From contig JOAZ01000015.1 in NCBI GenBank assembly GCA_000720535.1, forward strand, positions 108,262 through 172,261: 64,000 bases of DNA, read 5' to 3'. Origin of the DNA: Streptomyces halstedii (GTDB taxonomy: Bacteria > Actinomycetota > Actinomycetes > Streptomycetales > Streptomycetaceae). Each line of letters begins with the position of its first letter. The stretch's first letter is position 1. Below are positions 52,624-60,839 of this stretch, piece by piece. The notes beneath the pieces were generated by a model that did not search any database, was not told the DNA's origin, and saw only the letters and a list, made by a program, of their open reading frames with translations. Both the position numbers and the translations under genes were made by a program.

Positions 52624-54652
52624 GGGTCCTGTCCTCCTGCTCCGCATCCTGCGTCCTGGTGTCCGTGGGGCTCTCCGGCCGCTCCCCGGCCGGACGCGGC
52701 ACCACACGCGCGCCGTTGCCCGGCAGGGCCGCCGGGTCGACCGAGGCCGGAGCCGAACGCCGTGCCATTGGCCCGCGGGACGGCACGGGCAGCTGCTTCC
52801 GTGTGGGGGACCCGCTCTGGGTCGGCAGGGACACCAGCCGGTGCTCGGCGGTCACCGAGGCGGCCTCGGAGCGCTCGCGGGCCTCCCGGTTGCGCCGCGA
52901 GTCCTCCGGCTCCAGCGGTATCGGAGACCCGCGCAACGGCTCGTCCGCCGTACGCGGCAGGGTCAGCCGGAACTGCGAACCGCCACCGGGCTCGCCCCAG
53001 GCCTGCAACCAGCCCCCGTGCAGCCGGGCGTCCTCGACGGCGATCGACAGCCCGAGCCCGGTCCCACCGGTGGTACGGGCCCGCGCCGGATCGGCACGCC
53101 AGAAGCGGTTGAAGACCCGGGTCGCCTCGCCGGGCTTGAGCCCCACGCCGTAGTCCCGGACCGCCACCGCCACCGCGCCCTGCGCCACGCCCATCCGTAC
53201 GACGACGTCCCGGCCCTCACCGTGCTCCACGGCGTTGACGACCAGGTTGCGCAGGACCCGCTCGACACGGCGCGGGTCGGCCTCGGCGACCACGGGCTGT
53301 TCGTCGCCCACGACGAGGATCCGGCTCCCCTTGCGCTCCGCCAGCGGCTCGGCACCGCCGATCACCCGCCGGACGACCGTCCTCAGATCGATCGGCTCGG
53401 CGTCCAGCGCCGCGGCCCCCGCGTCGAACCTGCTGATCTCCAGCAGGTCGGACAGGAGGGACTCGAAGCGGTCGAGCTGGTCGCCCAGCAGCTCGGCGGA
53501 ACGCGCGGTCACCGGGTCGAAGTCGACCCGCGCCTCATGGATGACGTCGGCGGCCATCCGTACGGTCGTCAGCGGCGTCCGCAGCTCGTGGCTGACGTCC
53601 GAGACGAACCGCCGCTGCATCCGCGAGAGCTCTTCGAGCTGCTGGATCTTCAGCTGGAGGTTCTGCGCCATCTTGTTGAAGGCCTCACCGAGGCGGGCGA
53701 TGTCGTCCTCGCCGGTGACCTTCATCCGCTCCTGGAGCTTCCCCGCCGACAGCCGTTCCGCGATCCCCGCGGCCATCCGCACGGGCGTGACGACCTGGCG
53801 TACGACGAACCAGGCGATGGCACCCAGCAGGACGACCACGAAAAGGCCCGCCGTGGCCAGCGTCGTCGTGACCAGGGTCAGCGACTTCTCCTCCTGGGTG
53901 AGCGGGAAGAGGTAGTACAGCTCGTACGGGTTGTGGTCGATGTCGTAGAGCCGCTTGCCCACGACGAGCCCGGCCTGGGGCTCCTTCCCGTACGAGTACT
54001 TGATCAGGGAGTACGTCTGGAACGCCCCGGGGCCCTTGTCCACCGCTTCCCGCAGCCTCTGCGGCACGCTGGACGCCTCGACGCTGCCCGATCCACGGGG
54101 GGCGCGGCTGGTGGCGCCCTGCTCCACGGAGTCGGCGCTCAGGGCCACCACGTTGAACGCGCTCGTACCGCCGCTGGCGAGCTGGTCGACCAGCTCGGTG
54201 CGCCAGGAGGTGTTCGCCGTCATACCGTCGGCGCCCTCCTCCTCGCCCTGGTCGCCCGGGGCGAGCGGCGCGTTCGCGTTGGCCTGGGCCGCCGCGAAAC
54301 CACCGGCCGCCTGCGTCTGCGCGGCCTTCGCCTTCGCGTCGAGCAGGCCGTTCTTGACCTGCCCGATCACGACGAAGCCCAGCAGCAGGACCACGGCGAT
54401 CGACATGAGCAGCGTGCCCGCGACGACGCGCAGTTGCAGATTGCGGCGCCACAGACGCACAGCGGGCAGCAACGGCCGCCGGACCCACCGCATCAGCAGC
54501 CGGAGCACGGGGCCGCCGGGCGCCCGGTCGGTGAACAACCGGCCGTCCCGCAGGATCCGGCCGAACCGGGAAGACCTCCGTGCCGACCCGGCAGCCCCCT
54601 CCGCACGGACTCCCGGGCCCCCGGGTTTCGGAGCAGAGCTGCCCAGGGTCAT
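52613..54652 (-). CDS. mtrB: sensor histidine kinase MtrB
   Basis: A 679-residue membrane sensor kinase. The first membrane segment (about 78-100, VVAGTLLMSIAVVLLLGFVVI) and second (about 258-280, TLATAGLFVVVLLGAIAWFV) flank an extracellular sensor of about 160 residues. Then come HAMP (about 285-330), the phosphoacceptor site FVSDVSHELRTPLTT (His at about 360) and the ATPase domain with NLVVNAVEHGEG (N box), DYGVGLKPGE and GTGLGLSIAVED (G box). It signals to MtrA. The ATG lies one base after the mtrA stop; lpqB overlaps its end. A disordered tail (about 610-679) follows the kinase core. Confidence 0.96.
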   Translation of the reverse strand: MTLGSSAPKPGGPGVRAEGAAGSARRSSRFGRILRDGRLFTDRAPGGPVLRLLMRWVRRPLLPAVRLWRRNLQLRVVAGTLLMSIAVVLLLGFVVIGQVKNGLLDAKAKAAQTQAAGGFAAAQANANAPLAPGDQGEEEGADGMTANTSWRTELVDQLASGGTSAFNVVALSADSVEQGATSRAPRGSGSVEASSVPQRLREAVDKGPGAFQTYSLIKYSYGKEPQAGLVVGKRLYDIDHNPYELYYLFPLTQEEKSLTLVTTTLATAGLFVVVLLGAIAWFVVRQVVTPVRMAAGIAERLSAGKLQERMKVTGEDDIARLGEAFNKMAQNLQLKIQQLEELSRMQRRFVSDVSHELRTPLTTVRMAADVIHEARVDFDPVTARSAELLGDQLDRFESLLSDLLEISRFDAGAAALDAEPIDLRTVVRRVIGGAEPLAERKGSRILVVGDEQPVVAEADPRRVERVLRNLVVNAVEHGEGRDVVVRMGVAQGAVAVAVRDYGVGLKPGEATRVFNRFWRADPARARTTGGTGLGLSIAVEDARLHGGWLQAWGEPGGGSQFRLTLPRTADEPLRGSPIPLEPEDSRRNREARERSEAASVTAEHRLVSLPTQSGSPTRKQLPVPSRGPMARRSAPASVDPAALPGNGARVVPRPAGERPESPTDTRTQDAEQEDRTRGH

Positions 54653-54653
54653 G

Positions 54654-55343
54654 TCAGCTCGGTCCGGCCTTGTAACCGACACCGCGGACGGTCACGACGA
54701 TCTCCGGCCGCTCCGGGTCCTTCTCGACCTTGGAGCGGAGCCGCTGGACGTGCACGTTCACCAGACGGGTGTCGGCGGCGTGGCGGTAGCCCCAGACCTG
54801 TTCGAGGAGCACCTCACGGGTGAAGACCTGCCACGGCTTGCGGGCGAGGGCGACCAGCAGGTCGAACTCCAGCGGCGTGAGCGCGATGGACTGGCCCTCC
54901 CGCTTCACCGAGTGACCGGCCACATCGATGACCAGGTCACCGATCGCCAGCTGCTCCGGCGCCGGCTCCTCGGACCTGCGCAGACGTGCCCTGATCCGGG
55001 CGACCAACTCCTTCGGTTTGAACGGCTTGACGATGTAGTCGTCGGCCCCTGACTCCAGGCCCACCACCACGTCGACCGTGTCGCTCTTGGCGGTGAGCAT
55101 GACGATCGGCACACCCGACTCGGCCCGGATCAGCCGGCAGACCTCGATGCCGTCCCGTCCGGGCAGCATGAGGTCCAGCAGCACCAGATCCGGCTTGGCC
55201 TCACGAAATGCGGCCAGTGCCTTGTCGCCGTCCGCTACGAACGACGGCTCGAAACCTTCTCCACGCAGCACAATGCCGAGCATCTCGGCCAGCGCGGTGT
55301 CGTCGTCGACGACAAGGACGCGTCCCTTCATAAACGACATCAT
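54654..55343 (-). CDS. mtrA: response regulator MtrA
   Basis: A 229-residue OmpR-type regulator, sequence close to S. coelicolor MtrA as I recall it. The receiver domain (about 7-120) has the acidic pair DDD (13-15), D57 in LVLLDLMLPGRDG and the lysine in YIVKPF. The winged-helix domain (about 135-225) ends RPEIVVTVRGVGYKAG. In Streptomyces MtrA controls development, antibiotic genes, nitrogen and cell-wall genes. It follows mtnA with only 4 bases between stop and start, and precedes mtrB by one base. An independent promoter within mtnA is likely but not visible with certainty. Start gives MMSFMKGRVLVVDDD; M5 is also possible. Confidence 0.98.
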   Translation of the reverse strand: MMSFMKGRVLVVDDDTALAEMLGIVLRGEGFEPSFVADGDKALAAFREAKPDLVLLDLMLPGRDGIEVCRLIRAESGVPIVMLTAKSDTVDVVVGLESGADDYIVKPFKPKELVARIRARLRRSEEPAPEQLAIGDLVIDVAGHSVKREGQSIALTPLEFDLLVALARKPWQVFTREVLLEQVWGYRHAADTRLVNVHVQRLRSKVEKDPERPEIVVTVRGVGYKAGPS

Positions 55344-55347
55344 CCCA

Positions 55348-56493
55348 TTAGCTAATCGTTACCTGCGATGATCTGGCACACAGCTCTGCCAGTCCGACCC
55401 CCGTGACCGGGGAAACCACACCCTCCTCCGTGACGATCGCCGTGACCAGTTCGGGCGGCGTGATATCGAATGCCGGGTTGTACGCCTGGGCTCCCACCGC
55501 CGCCGAGGCCTCCCCGTCCTTTTCCGCCCCGGCCGGAACGGACCGGGGAAATGTGAACTCCGTCACTTCACTCGCGGAACGCTGCTCCACGACGACGGCC
55601 GCACCGTCCGGCGTCCCCGGATCGACGGTCGAGGTCGGCGCCACCACGACGAAGGGCACATGGTGGTATTTCGCCAGCACCGCCAACGGATAACTCCCCA
55701 CCTTGTTGGCCACCGAGCCGTCCGCCGCGATGCGGTCCGCACCGATGAGTACGGCATCGACCTCCCCGGCGGCAAACAGGGAGCCCGCCGCACTGTCCGT
55801 GAGCACCCGGTAGGGCAGCCCGTTCCGCGCGGCCTCGTACGCCGTGAGCCGGGCGCCCTGGAGCAGCGGACGGGTCTCGTCCACCCACAGCTGACGCAGC
55901 CTGCCCTCACGGTGCGCCCGCAGCGCGACCGCGAACGCGGTCCCCTCCCCACCGGACACCAACGCCCCGGTGTTGCAGTGGGTCAGCAGCCGGTGCGCAC
56001 CCTCCGGAAGAAGCTCCGCCAGCAGCTGGGACCCGTACCGCGCCATCCGGGCACTGGCCGCGGCGTCCTCCCGGTGCAGCGCCCGCGCCTCGGCCAGCGC
56101 CGCCCCGGCGGCCCGCTCCCGGTCCGCCCCCTTCCGCTCGGCACTCCGGTAGGCCTCCGCCACCCGTCGCGCACCGTATCCGAGGTTCACCGCGGTGGGC
56201 CTCGCCCCCTCCAGCAGTTCCACGGCCCGCCCGACGTCCTCGCCTCCCGCCGCGGCCAGGGCCACCCCGTAACCACCGGCGATCCCCAGCAGGGGCGCGC
56301 CGCGCACCGCCAGCGTCCGGATCGCCCCCACCAGCGCGGGAACGTCCCCGCACACCAGCTCGACCTCCTCCGACGGCAGCCGCGTCTGGTCCAGCAGCAC
56401 CACCACGGGGCCTCCCGGCGGCTCGTCCCAGCGAAGTACGGAAAGGGCCGGAGGTTCGACACCCACCGGCGAACGCGCGTCCTGATCAGCCAT
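55348..56493 (-). CDS. mtnA: methylthioribose-1-phosphate isomerase
   Basis: A 381-residue enzyme of methionine salvage, converting 5-methylthioribose 1-phosphate to methylthioribulose 1-phosphate (EC 5.3.1.23). Family markers are VRGAPLLGIAGGYGVALAA (about 60-78), the catalytic cysteine in THCNTGAL (about 169), the acidic residue in IGADRIAADG (about 250) and NPAFDITPPELVTAIVTEEG near the end. The fold is that of eIF-2B alpha-like isomerases. It sits 4 bases upstream of mtrA, an arrangement conserved in Streptomyces as I recall, and divergent from the membrane-protein operon at 56634. The C-terminal insertion (GAEKDGEASAAVGAQA) is a local extension. The start ATG gives MADQDARSPVG. Confidence 0.95.
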   Translation of the reverse strand: MADQDARSPVGVEPPALSVLRWDEPPGGPVVVLLDQTRLPSEEVELVCGDVPALVGAIRTLAVRGAPLLGIAGGYGVALAAAGGEDVGRAVELLEGARPTAVNLGYGARRVAEAYRSAERKGADRERAAGAALAEARALHREDAAASARMARYGSQLLAELLPEGAHRLLTHCNTGALVSGGEGTAFAVALRAHREGRLRQLWVDETRPLLQGARLTAYEAARNGLPYRVLTDSAAGSLFAAGEVDAVLIGADRIAADGSVANKVGSYPLAVLAKYHHVPFVVVAPTSTVDPGTPDGAAVVVEQRSASEVTEFTFPRSVPAGAEKDGEASAAVGAQAYNPAFDITPPELVTAIVTEEGVVSPVTGVGLAELCARSSQVTIS

Positions 56494-56633
56494 CCGCACA
56501 GTCTGCCCGCTGAACGGCCCCGGCCAGAAGACACGAAGGACACAGAGTGCCCGGTCCGCACCGGGGCGGCGCGTGACACGATGGCTGCCAACCTGCCGCC
56601 CCGACGCGCGGTCAGGACCGTGAAGGAGCGACG

Positions 56634-57851
56634 ATGAACGACTCTCCGGGCTGGGCTTCGCCCGGATCCGCCCCCTCCGACGACCAGGACGGGACGGCCG
56701 GCATCCCCCGGCCCTCCGCACCGGCCGACGGGGACCGCCCGGCCGGTCAGTGGTCCCCCACGCAGCCCCCGGCCGGGCAGTGGTCCCCGCCGAGCGCACC
56801 GGGCCGCGGGCCCGGCGCCGGCCCCGGCATGCCTGTGCCCCCACCGGGCTGGGGCGCCCCGGGACCGGGCTGGGGCGGTCCGCCCCCGGCGGCGAAGCCC
56901 GGGGTCATCCCGCTCCGCCCGCTGGGTGTCGGCGAGATCCTCGACGGCGCCGTGTCGACGATGCGCACCCACTGGCGCACCGTGCTCGGCGTCAGCCTCA
57001 CCGTCTCCGTGGTCACCGAGATCCTGGTCATCCTCCTCCAGCGCTACGTCCTGCCGGAGCCGGCCTCGATCGACCCGAACGCCGTCGGGGCCGAGGCCGT
57101 GCGACAGGCCGGCGACTCGCTCCGCTCGGAACTCTTCTCCACCGTGCCGGCCTCGGTCATCGCCATGATCGCCACCCTGCTCACCACCTCCGTCCTCACC
57201 GTCGTCATCAGCCGCTCGGTACTGGGGCGGAGCGTGACACTGCGCGAAGCCTGGTCCGAGGCCCGCCCCAGGCTCCTGCCACTGCTCGGACTGACCGTGC
57301 TGCTCAGCGCCATGGTCGTAGCGATCATGGCGGTCGGGCTCACCCCCGGACTGCTCCTGCCCGGCGGCCTGGGTGCCGCGCTGGCCTTCCTCGGCTTCGT
57401 CGCCGCCTGCGTCGTCGCGGTGTGGCTCTGGGTCCGCTTCACACTCGCCGCACCCGCCCTGATGCTGGAGCGGCAGCCGATCCTCACCTCGCTGCGCCGC
57501 TCCGCGAAGCTGGTCAAGGGCAGTTGGTGGCGGATGTTCGGGATGCTGCTCCTGACCGGCGTGCTGATCTTCGTCCTCACCTTGATCATCGCCATTCCGT
57601 TCGGCATCATCGCCGTGACCGTGGACAGCAACGGGCTGAGCGAATTCCTCAACAGCGACTCCACCGACTTCGGCTGGCCCTTCCTCATCATCACGGGCAT
57701 CGGCGAAGTGATCGTCTCGACACTCGCCTACCCCTTCACCGCGGGAGTGATGGCGCTGCTCTACGTCGACCAGCGCATCCGGCGCGAAGCACTCGACCTG
57801 GACCTCGCCAGGGCCGCCGGAGTGCCCGGATACGACACCCCTAGGAGCTGA
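56634..57851 (+). CDS. multi-pass membrane protein with Pro/Gly-rich N-terminus
   Basis: A 405-residue integral membrane protein. The first 90 residues are Pro/Gly-rich and disordered, then PLGVGEILDGAVSTMRTHWR, followed by about six membrane segments (VLGVSLTVSVVTEILVILL; SVIAMIATLLTTSVLTVVIS and others). The soluble loop SVTLREAWSEARPRL between segments resembles the glycerophosphoryl diester phosphodiesterase membrane-domain family (DUF7544/DUF7847-like). No catalytic part is present. It leads the five-gene unit that continues with DUF4129; GAAGGAG lies 6 bases before the ATG. The cellular role is unknown, but the downstream genes suggest a membrane/envelope stress or assembly module. Confidence 0.82.
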   Translation: MNDSPGWASPGSAPSDDQDGTAGIPRPSAPADGDRPAGQWSPTQPPAGQWSPPSAPGRGPGAGPGMPVPPPGWGAPGPGWGGPPPAAKPGVIPLRPLGVGEILDGAVSTMRTHWRTVLGVSLTVSVVTEILVILLQRYVLPEPASIDPNAVGAEAVRQAGDSLRSELFSTVPASVIAMIATLLTTSVLTVVISRSVLGRSVTLREAWSEARPRLLPLLGLTVLLSAMVVAIMAVGLTPGLLLPGGLGAALAFLGFVAACVVAVWLWVRFTLAAPALMLERQPILTSLRRSAKLVKGSWWRMFGMLLLTGVLIFVLTLIIAIPFGIIAVTVDSNGLSEFLNSDSTDFGWPFLIITGIGEVIVSTLAYPFTAGVMALLYVDQRIRREALDLDLARAAGVPGYDTPRS

Positions 57852-57855
57852 TGCG

Positions 57856-58545
57856 GTGTTGGCAGCGGGGGGCGCCACAACAGCGGCACGGCTCGTCGGC
57901 GCGGGGGACGGGACACCCCTGGACGTCCCGCGCCTCCCCGCCCGGAAGGCGGCCGAGGACGAGTTGTCCGACCCGATGTACCACCAGCACGACCCGAACC
58001 TCCTCGAACGCGCCATCGACCGTCTCTGGTCCTGGGTGGGCGACCTCTTCGACGGAGCCGCGGGGGCCGCACCCGGTGGCCCGATCGGGCTCGTGGTGAT
58101 CGTCCTCGTCGTCCTCGGCCTCGTCGCCGCCCTCTGGTGGCGGCTGGGAACACCGCAGCGCGTCGGACGTCCCACGAAGACGCTCCTCGGCGGCACCGCC
58201 CGCAGCGCGACCGACCACCGCGAGGCGGCACAGGCACATGCCGACGCCCACCGGTGGACGGAAGCCGTCCAGGAACGCATGCGCGCCCTCGTCCGCTCGC
58301 TGGAGGACCGGGCCGTGCTCGACGCCCGCCCCGGCCGCACCGCGGACGAGGCGGCCGCCGAAGCCGGCCGGGTCCTGCCCGAGCAGGCCGCCCGGCTCCA
58401 CACCGCCGCCCGCGTCTTCGACGACGTCACGTACGGAGGGCGCACGGCCGACAAGGCCGCGTACCAGAGCATGTGCGCACTCGACCGCGACATCGAGACC
58501 GCCAAGCCCCTGCTCGGCACGGGCCCGGTCGGAGCCGCCCGATGA
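57856..58545 (+). CDS. DUF4129 membrane protein
   Basis: A 229-residue protein with a single membrane segment (PIGLVVIVLVVLGLVAALWW, about 74-93) and a C-terminal cytoplasmic DUF4129 region (about 110-225): AAQAHADAHRWTEAVQERMR, ALVRSLEDRAVLDARPGRTA and FDDVTYGGRTADKAAYQ. DUF4129 sits in MoxR/DUF58 operons in many actinobacteria. The start is GTG with TAGGAG upstream, overlapping the stop of the previous gene. It is probably part of a membrane complex with the DUF4350 and MoxR proteins. Function is unknown. Confidence 0.85.
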   Translation: MLAAGGATTAARLVGAGDGTPLDVPRLPARKAAEDELSDPMYHQHDPNLLERAIDRLWSWVGDLFDGAAGAAPGGPIGLVVIVLVVLGLVAALWWRLGTPQRVGRPTKTLLGGTARSATDHREAAQAHADAHRWTEAVQERMRALVRSLEDRAVLDARPGRTADEAAAEAGRVLPEQAARLHTAARVFDDVTYGGRTADKAAYQSMCALDRDIETAKPLLGTGPVGAAR

Positions 58546-59813
58546 CCGAGACCTCCATGCCCGTCCCCGCGCCCGGCGCCCCGCGGGGACCGGAAACGCC
58601 GTCTCCCACGACGTCGGTGTCCCGCGCCCCCCAGCAGATCTGGCGGCGGGTACGCGGACTGCTGCTCGCCGCACTGCTCCTCGTGGCCGCCGGCATCACC
58701 TTCGCCGCCCTCACCTCCGATGGCGCCCACGGGCGCCTCGATCCCCGCTCCCCCGACCCGACCGGCAGCCGCGCCGTCGCCGAACTCCTCAAGAACCGAG
58801 GCGTCACGGTCGACGTCGTCACCACGCTCGACGAGGCCACCGCCGCCGCCGGCCCCGACACCACGCTCCTCGTCGCCGGCCCCAACGTGCTCACCGCCTA
58901 CCAGCGGCACGTCCTCCGGGCGGCCACCGGCGACTCCTCGGGACGCACGGTCCTCGTGGCACCCGGACGCTCGTCCGTCGGCACACTCGCCCCCGGCACC
59001 CACGCCGACTCCGCGGGCCCCGTGACATCCCGGCCGGCCGACTGCGACCTGCCCGCGGCGCGTTCCGCGGGCACCGCCGACACAGGGGGCTTCCGCTACC
59101 GCACGGACACCCATGACGCCGTCGCCTGCTACCCCGCCGACGGCCTCCCCACCTTCCTGGTGCTCCCCGAGCACGGAACCGGCGACACCGTGCTCCTCGG
59201 CTCCCCCGACCTCCTGCACAACGACCGTCTCGACCAGCAGGGGAACGCGTCGCTCGCCCTGCAGACCCTCGGTTCCCGCCCTCATCTCGTCTGGTACCTC
59301 CCCTCTCTCTCCGACCCGTCCGCCATGGAGAACCCCGGCGACGGAAGCGGCAGTGGCGACGACGGCGCAGCGGTCGGGAGCGGGTTCCTCGACCTCGTCC
59401 CCTCCGGCTGGCTCTGGGGCACCCTCCAACTCGCCCTCGCGGCCGTCCTCGCCGCGATCTGGCGCGCCCGCCGTCTCGGCCCGCTGGTCACCGAACGACT
59501 CCCCGTGGCCGTCCGGGCCTCCGAATCCACCGAAGGCCGGGCCCGCCTCTACCGCAAGACCAACGCCCGCGACCGGGCCGCCGAAACCCTGCGCTCCGCC
59601 ACCCGCGACCGCCTCGCTCCCCTCGTGGGAGTACCGATCCGCGACGCCCAGTCCCCCGAGTTCCTGATTCCCGCCGTCTCCGCCTGCCTCGGCATCCCCT
59701 CGGACAGCGACGCCGCCGCACTGCTCTTCGGCCCGGCTCCGGCCGACGACGCCGCTCTCGTTCTCCTGACCGACCAACTCGACGCCCTCGAAAGAGAGGT
59801 ACGCACCTCATGA
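58542..59813 (+). CDS. DUF4350 membrane protein
   Basis: A 423-residue protein. A membrane segment at about 39-61 (GLLLAALLLVAAGITFAALT) is followed by an outer DUF4350 domain (about 65-260) beginning DPTGSRAVAELLKNRGVTVDVV, then a second segment near 288-306 (LWGTLQLALAAVLAAIW) and a cytoplasmic tail (about 310-423) with ERLPVAVRASESTEGRARLY. The layout matches DUF4350 proteins found with MoxR ATPases. Its ATG overlaps the previous TGA by four bases, and its end overlaps the MoxR start. No enzyme motif is seen. Confidence 0.85.
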   Translation: MTETSMPVPAPGAPRGPETPSPTTSVSRAPQQIWRRVRGLLLAALLLVAAGITFAALTSDGAHGRLDPRSPDPTGSRAVAELLKNRGVTVDVVTTLDEATAAAGPDTTLLVAGPNVLTAYQRHVLRAATGDSSGRTVLVAPGRSSVGTLAPGTHADSAGPVTSRPADCDLPAARSAGTADTGGFRYRTDTHDAVACYPADGLPTFLVLPEHGTGDTVLLGSPDLLHNDRLDQQGNASLALQTLGSRPHLVWYLPSLSDPSAMENPGDGSGSGDDGAAVGSGFLDLVPSGWLWGTLQLALAAVLAAIWRARRLGPLVTERLPVAVRASESTEGRARLYRKTNARDRAAETLRSATRDRLAPLVGVPIRDAQSPEFLIPAVSACLGIPSDSDAAALLFGPAPADDAALVLLTDQLDALEREVRTS

Positions 59814-60829
59814 GCGCCCCGACCCCGGAGCCCACCGAGCACGTGGACACCGCAGGGAACCCGACGGCACCCGTCTCGTCCGACCGGGCCCGCGCCTCCC
59901 TGGAATCCTTGCGCTCGGAGATCGCCAAGGCCGTGGTCGGCCAGGACCCCGCCGTGACGGGCCTGGTCGTCGCCCTGCTCTGCCGGGGCCATGTGCTGCT
60001 CGAAGGCGTGCCTGGCGTGGCCAAGACACTCCTCGTCCGCGCCCTCGCGGCCGCCCTCGAACTGGACACCAAGCGCGTCCAGTTCACGCCCGACCTGATG
60101 CCGAGCGATGTCACGGGCTCACTCGTCTACGACGCCCGTACCGCCGAATTCTCCTTCCAGCCGGGGCCGGTGTTCACCAACCTCCTGCTCGCCGACGAAA
60201 TCAACCGGACCCCTCCGAAGACACAGTCCTCCCTTCTGGAGGCCATGGAGGAACACCAGGTAACCGTCGACGGTGCCCCCCGCGCCCTGCCCGAGCCGTT
60301 CCTGGTCGCGGCCACCCAGAACCCCGTCGAGTACGAGGGGACCTATCCGCTCCCCGAGGCCCAGTTGGACCGCTTCCTTCTCAAGCTGACGGTGCCGCTG
60401 CCGTCCCGCGAGGACGAGATCGCGGTCCTGACCCGCCACGCGAGCGGTTTCGATCCGCGGGACCTCGACGCCGCGGGCATACGGCCGGTGGCCGGCCCCG
60501 CCGACCTGGAGGCCGCACGGGAAGCGGTGGCCAAGACCCAGGTCTCCGCCGAAATCGCCGCCTACGTCGTGGATATCTGCCGTGCCACGCGTGAATCCCC
60601 CTCGCTCACCCTCGGTGCGTCCCCTCGCGGCGCGACCGCCCTGCTGTCCACCGCACGTGCCTGGGCCTGGCTCACCGGCCGGGACTACGTCATCCCGGAC
60701 GACGTGAAGGCCCTGGCGCTCCCCACACTCCGCCATCGCGTCCAACTGCGGCCGGAAGCCGAGATGGAGGGAGTCACCACGGACTCCGTCATCACCGCCG
60801 TCCTCGCCCACGTGCCCGTCCCCCGATGA
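59810..60829 (+). CDS. MoxR-family AAA+ ATPase
   Basis: A 339-residue AAA+ ATPase. Walker A is EGVPGVAKTLLVRA (about 64-77), Walker B is LLADEINRTPPKTQ (about 123-136), sensor 1 lies in VAATQNPVEYEGTYPLPEAQLDR (split here, about 160-182), and the lid includes ASPRGATALLSTARAWA. MoxR proteins act as chaperone-like factors for partner proteins, often von Willebrand factor A or DUF58 proteins encoded next door, as here. The start ATG overlaps the DUF4350 stop by 4 bases and has GAGAGG upstream. The substrate is unknown. Confidence 0.95.
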   Translation: MSAPTPEPTEHVDTAGNPTAPVSSDRARASLESLRSEIAKAVVGQDPAVTGLVVALLCRGHVLLEGVPGVAKTLLVRALAAALELDTKRVQFTPDLMPSDVTGSLVYDARTAEFSFQPGPVFTNLLLADEINRTPPKTQSSLLEAMEEHQVTVDGAPRALPEPFLVAATQNPVEYEGTYPLPEAQLDRFLLKLTVPLPSREDEIAVLTRHASGFDPRDLDAAGIRPVAGPADLEAAREAVAKTQVSAEIAAYVVDICRATRESPSLTLGASPRGATALLSTARAWAWLTGRDYVIPDDVKALALPTLRHRVQLRPEAEMEGVTTDSVITAVLAHVPVPR

Positions 60830-60839
60830 GGCGGTGACC

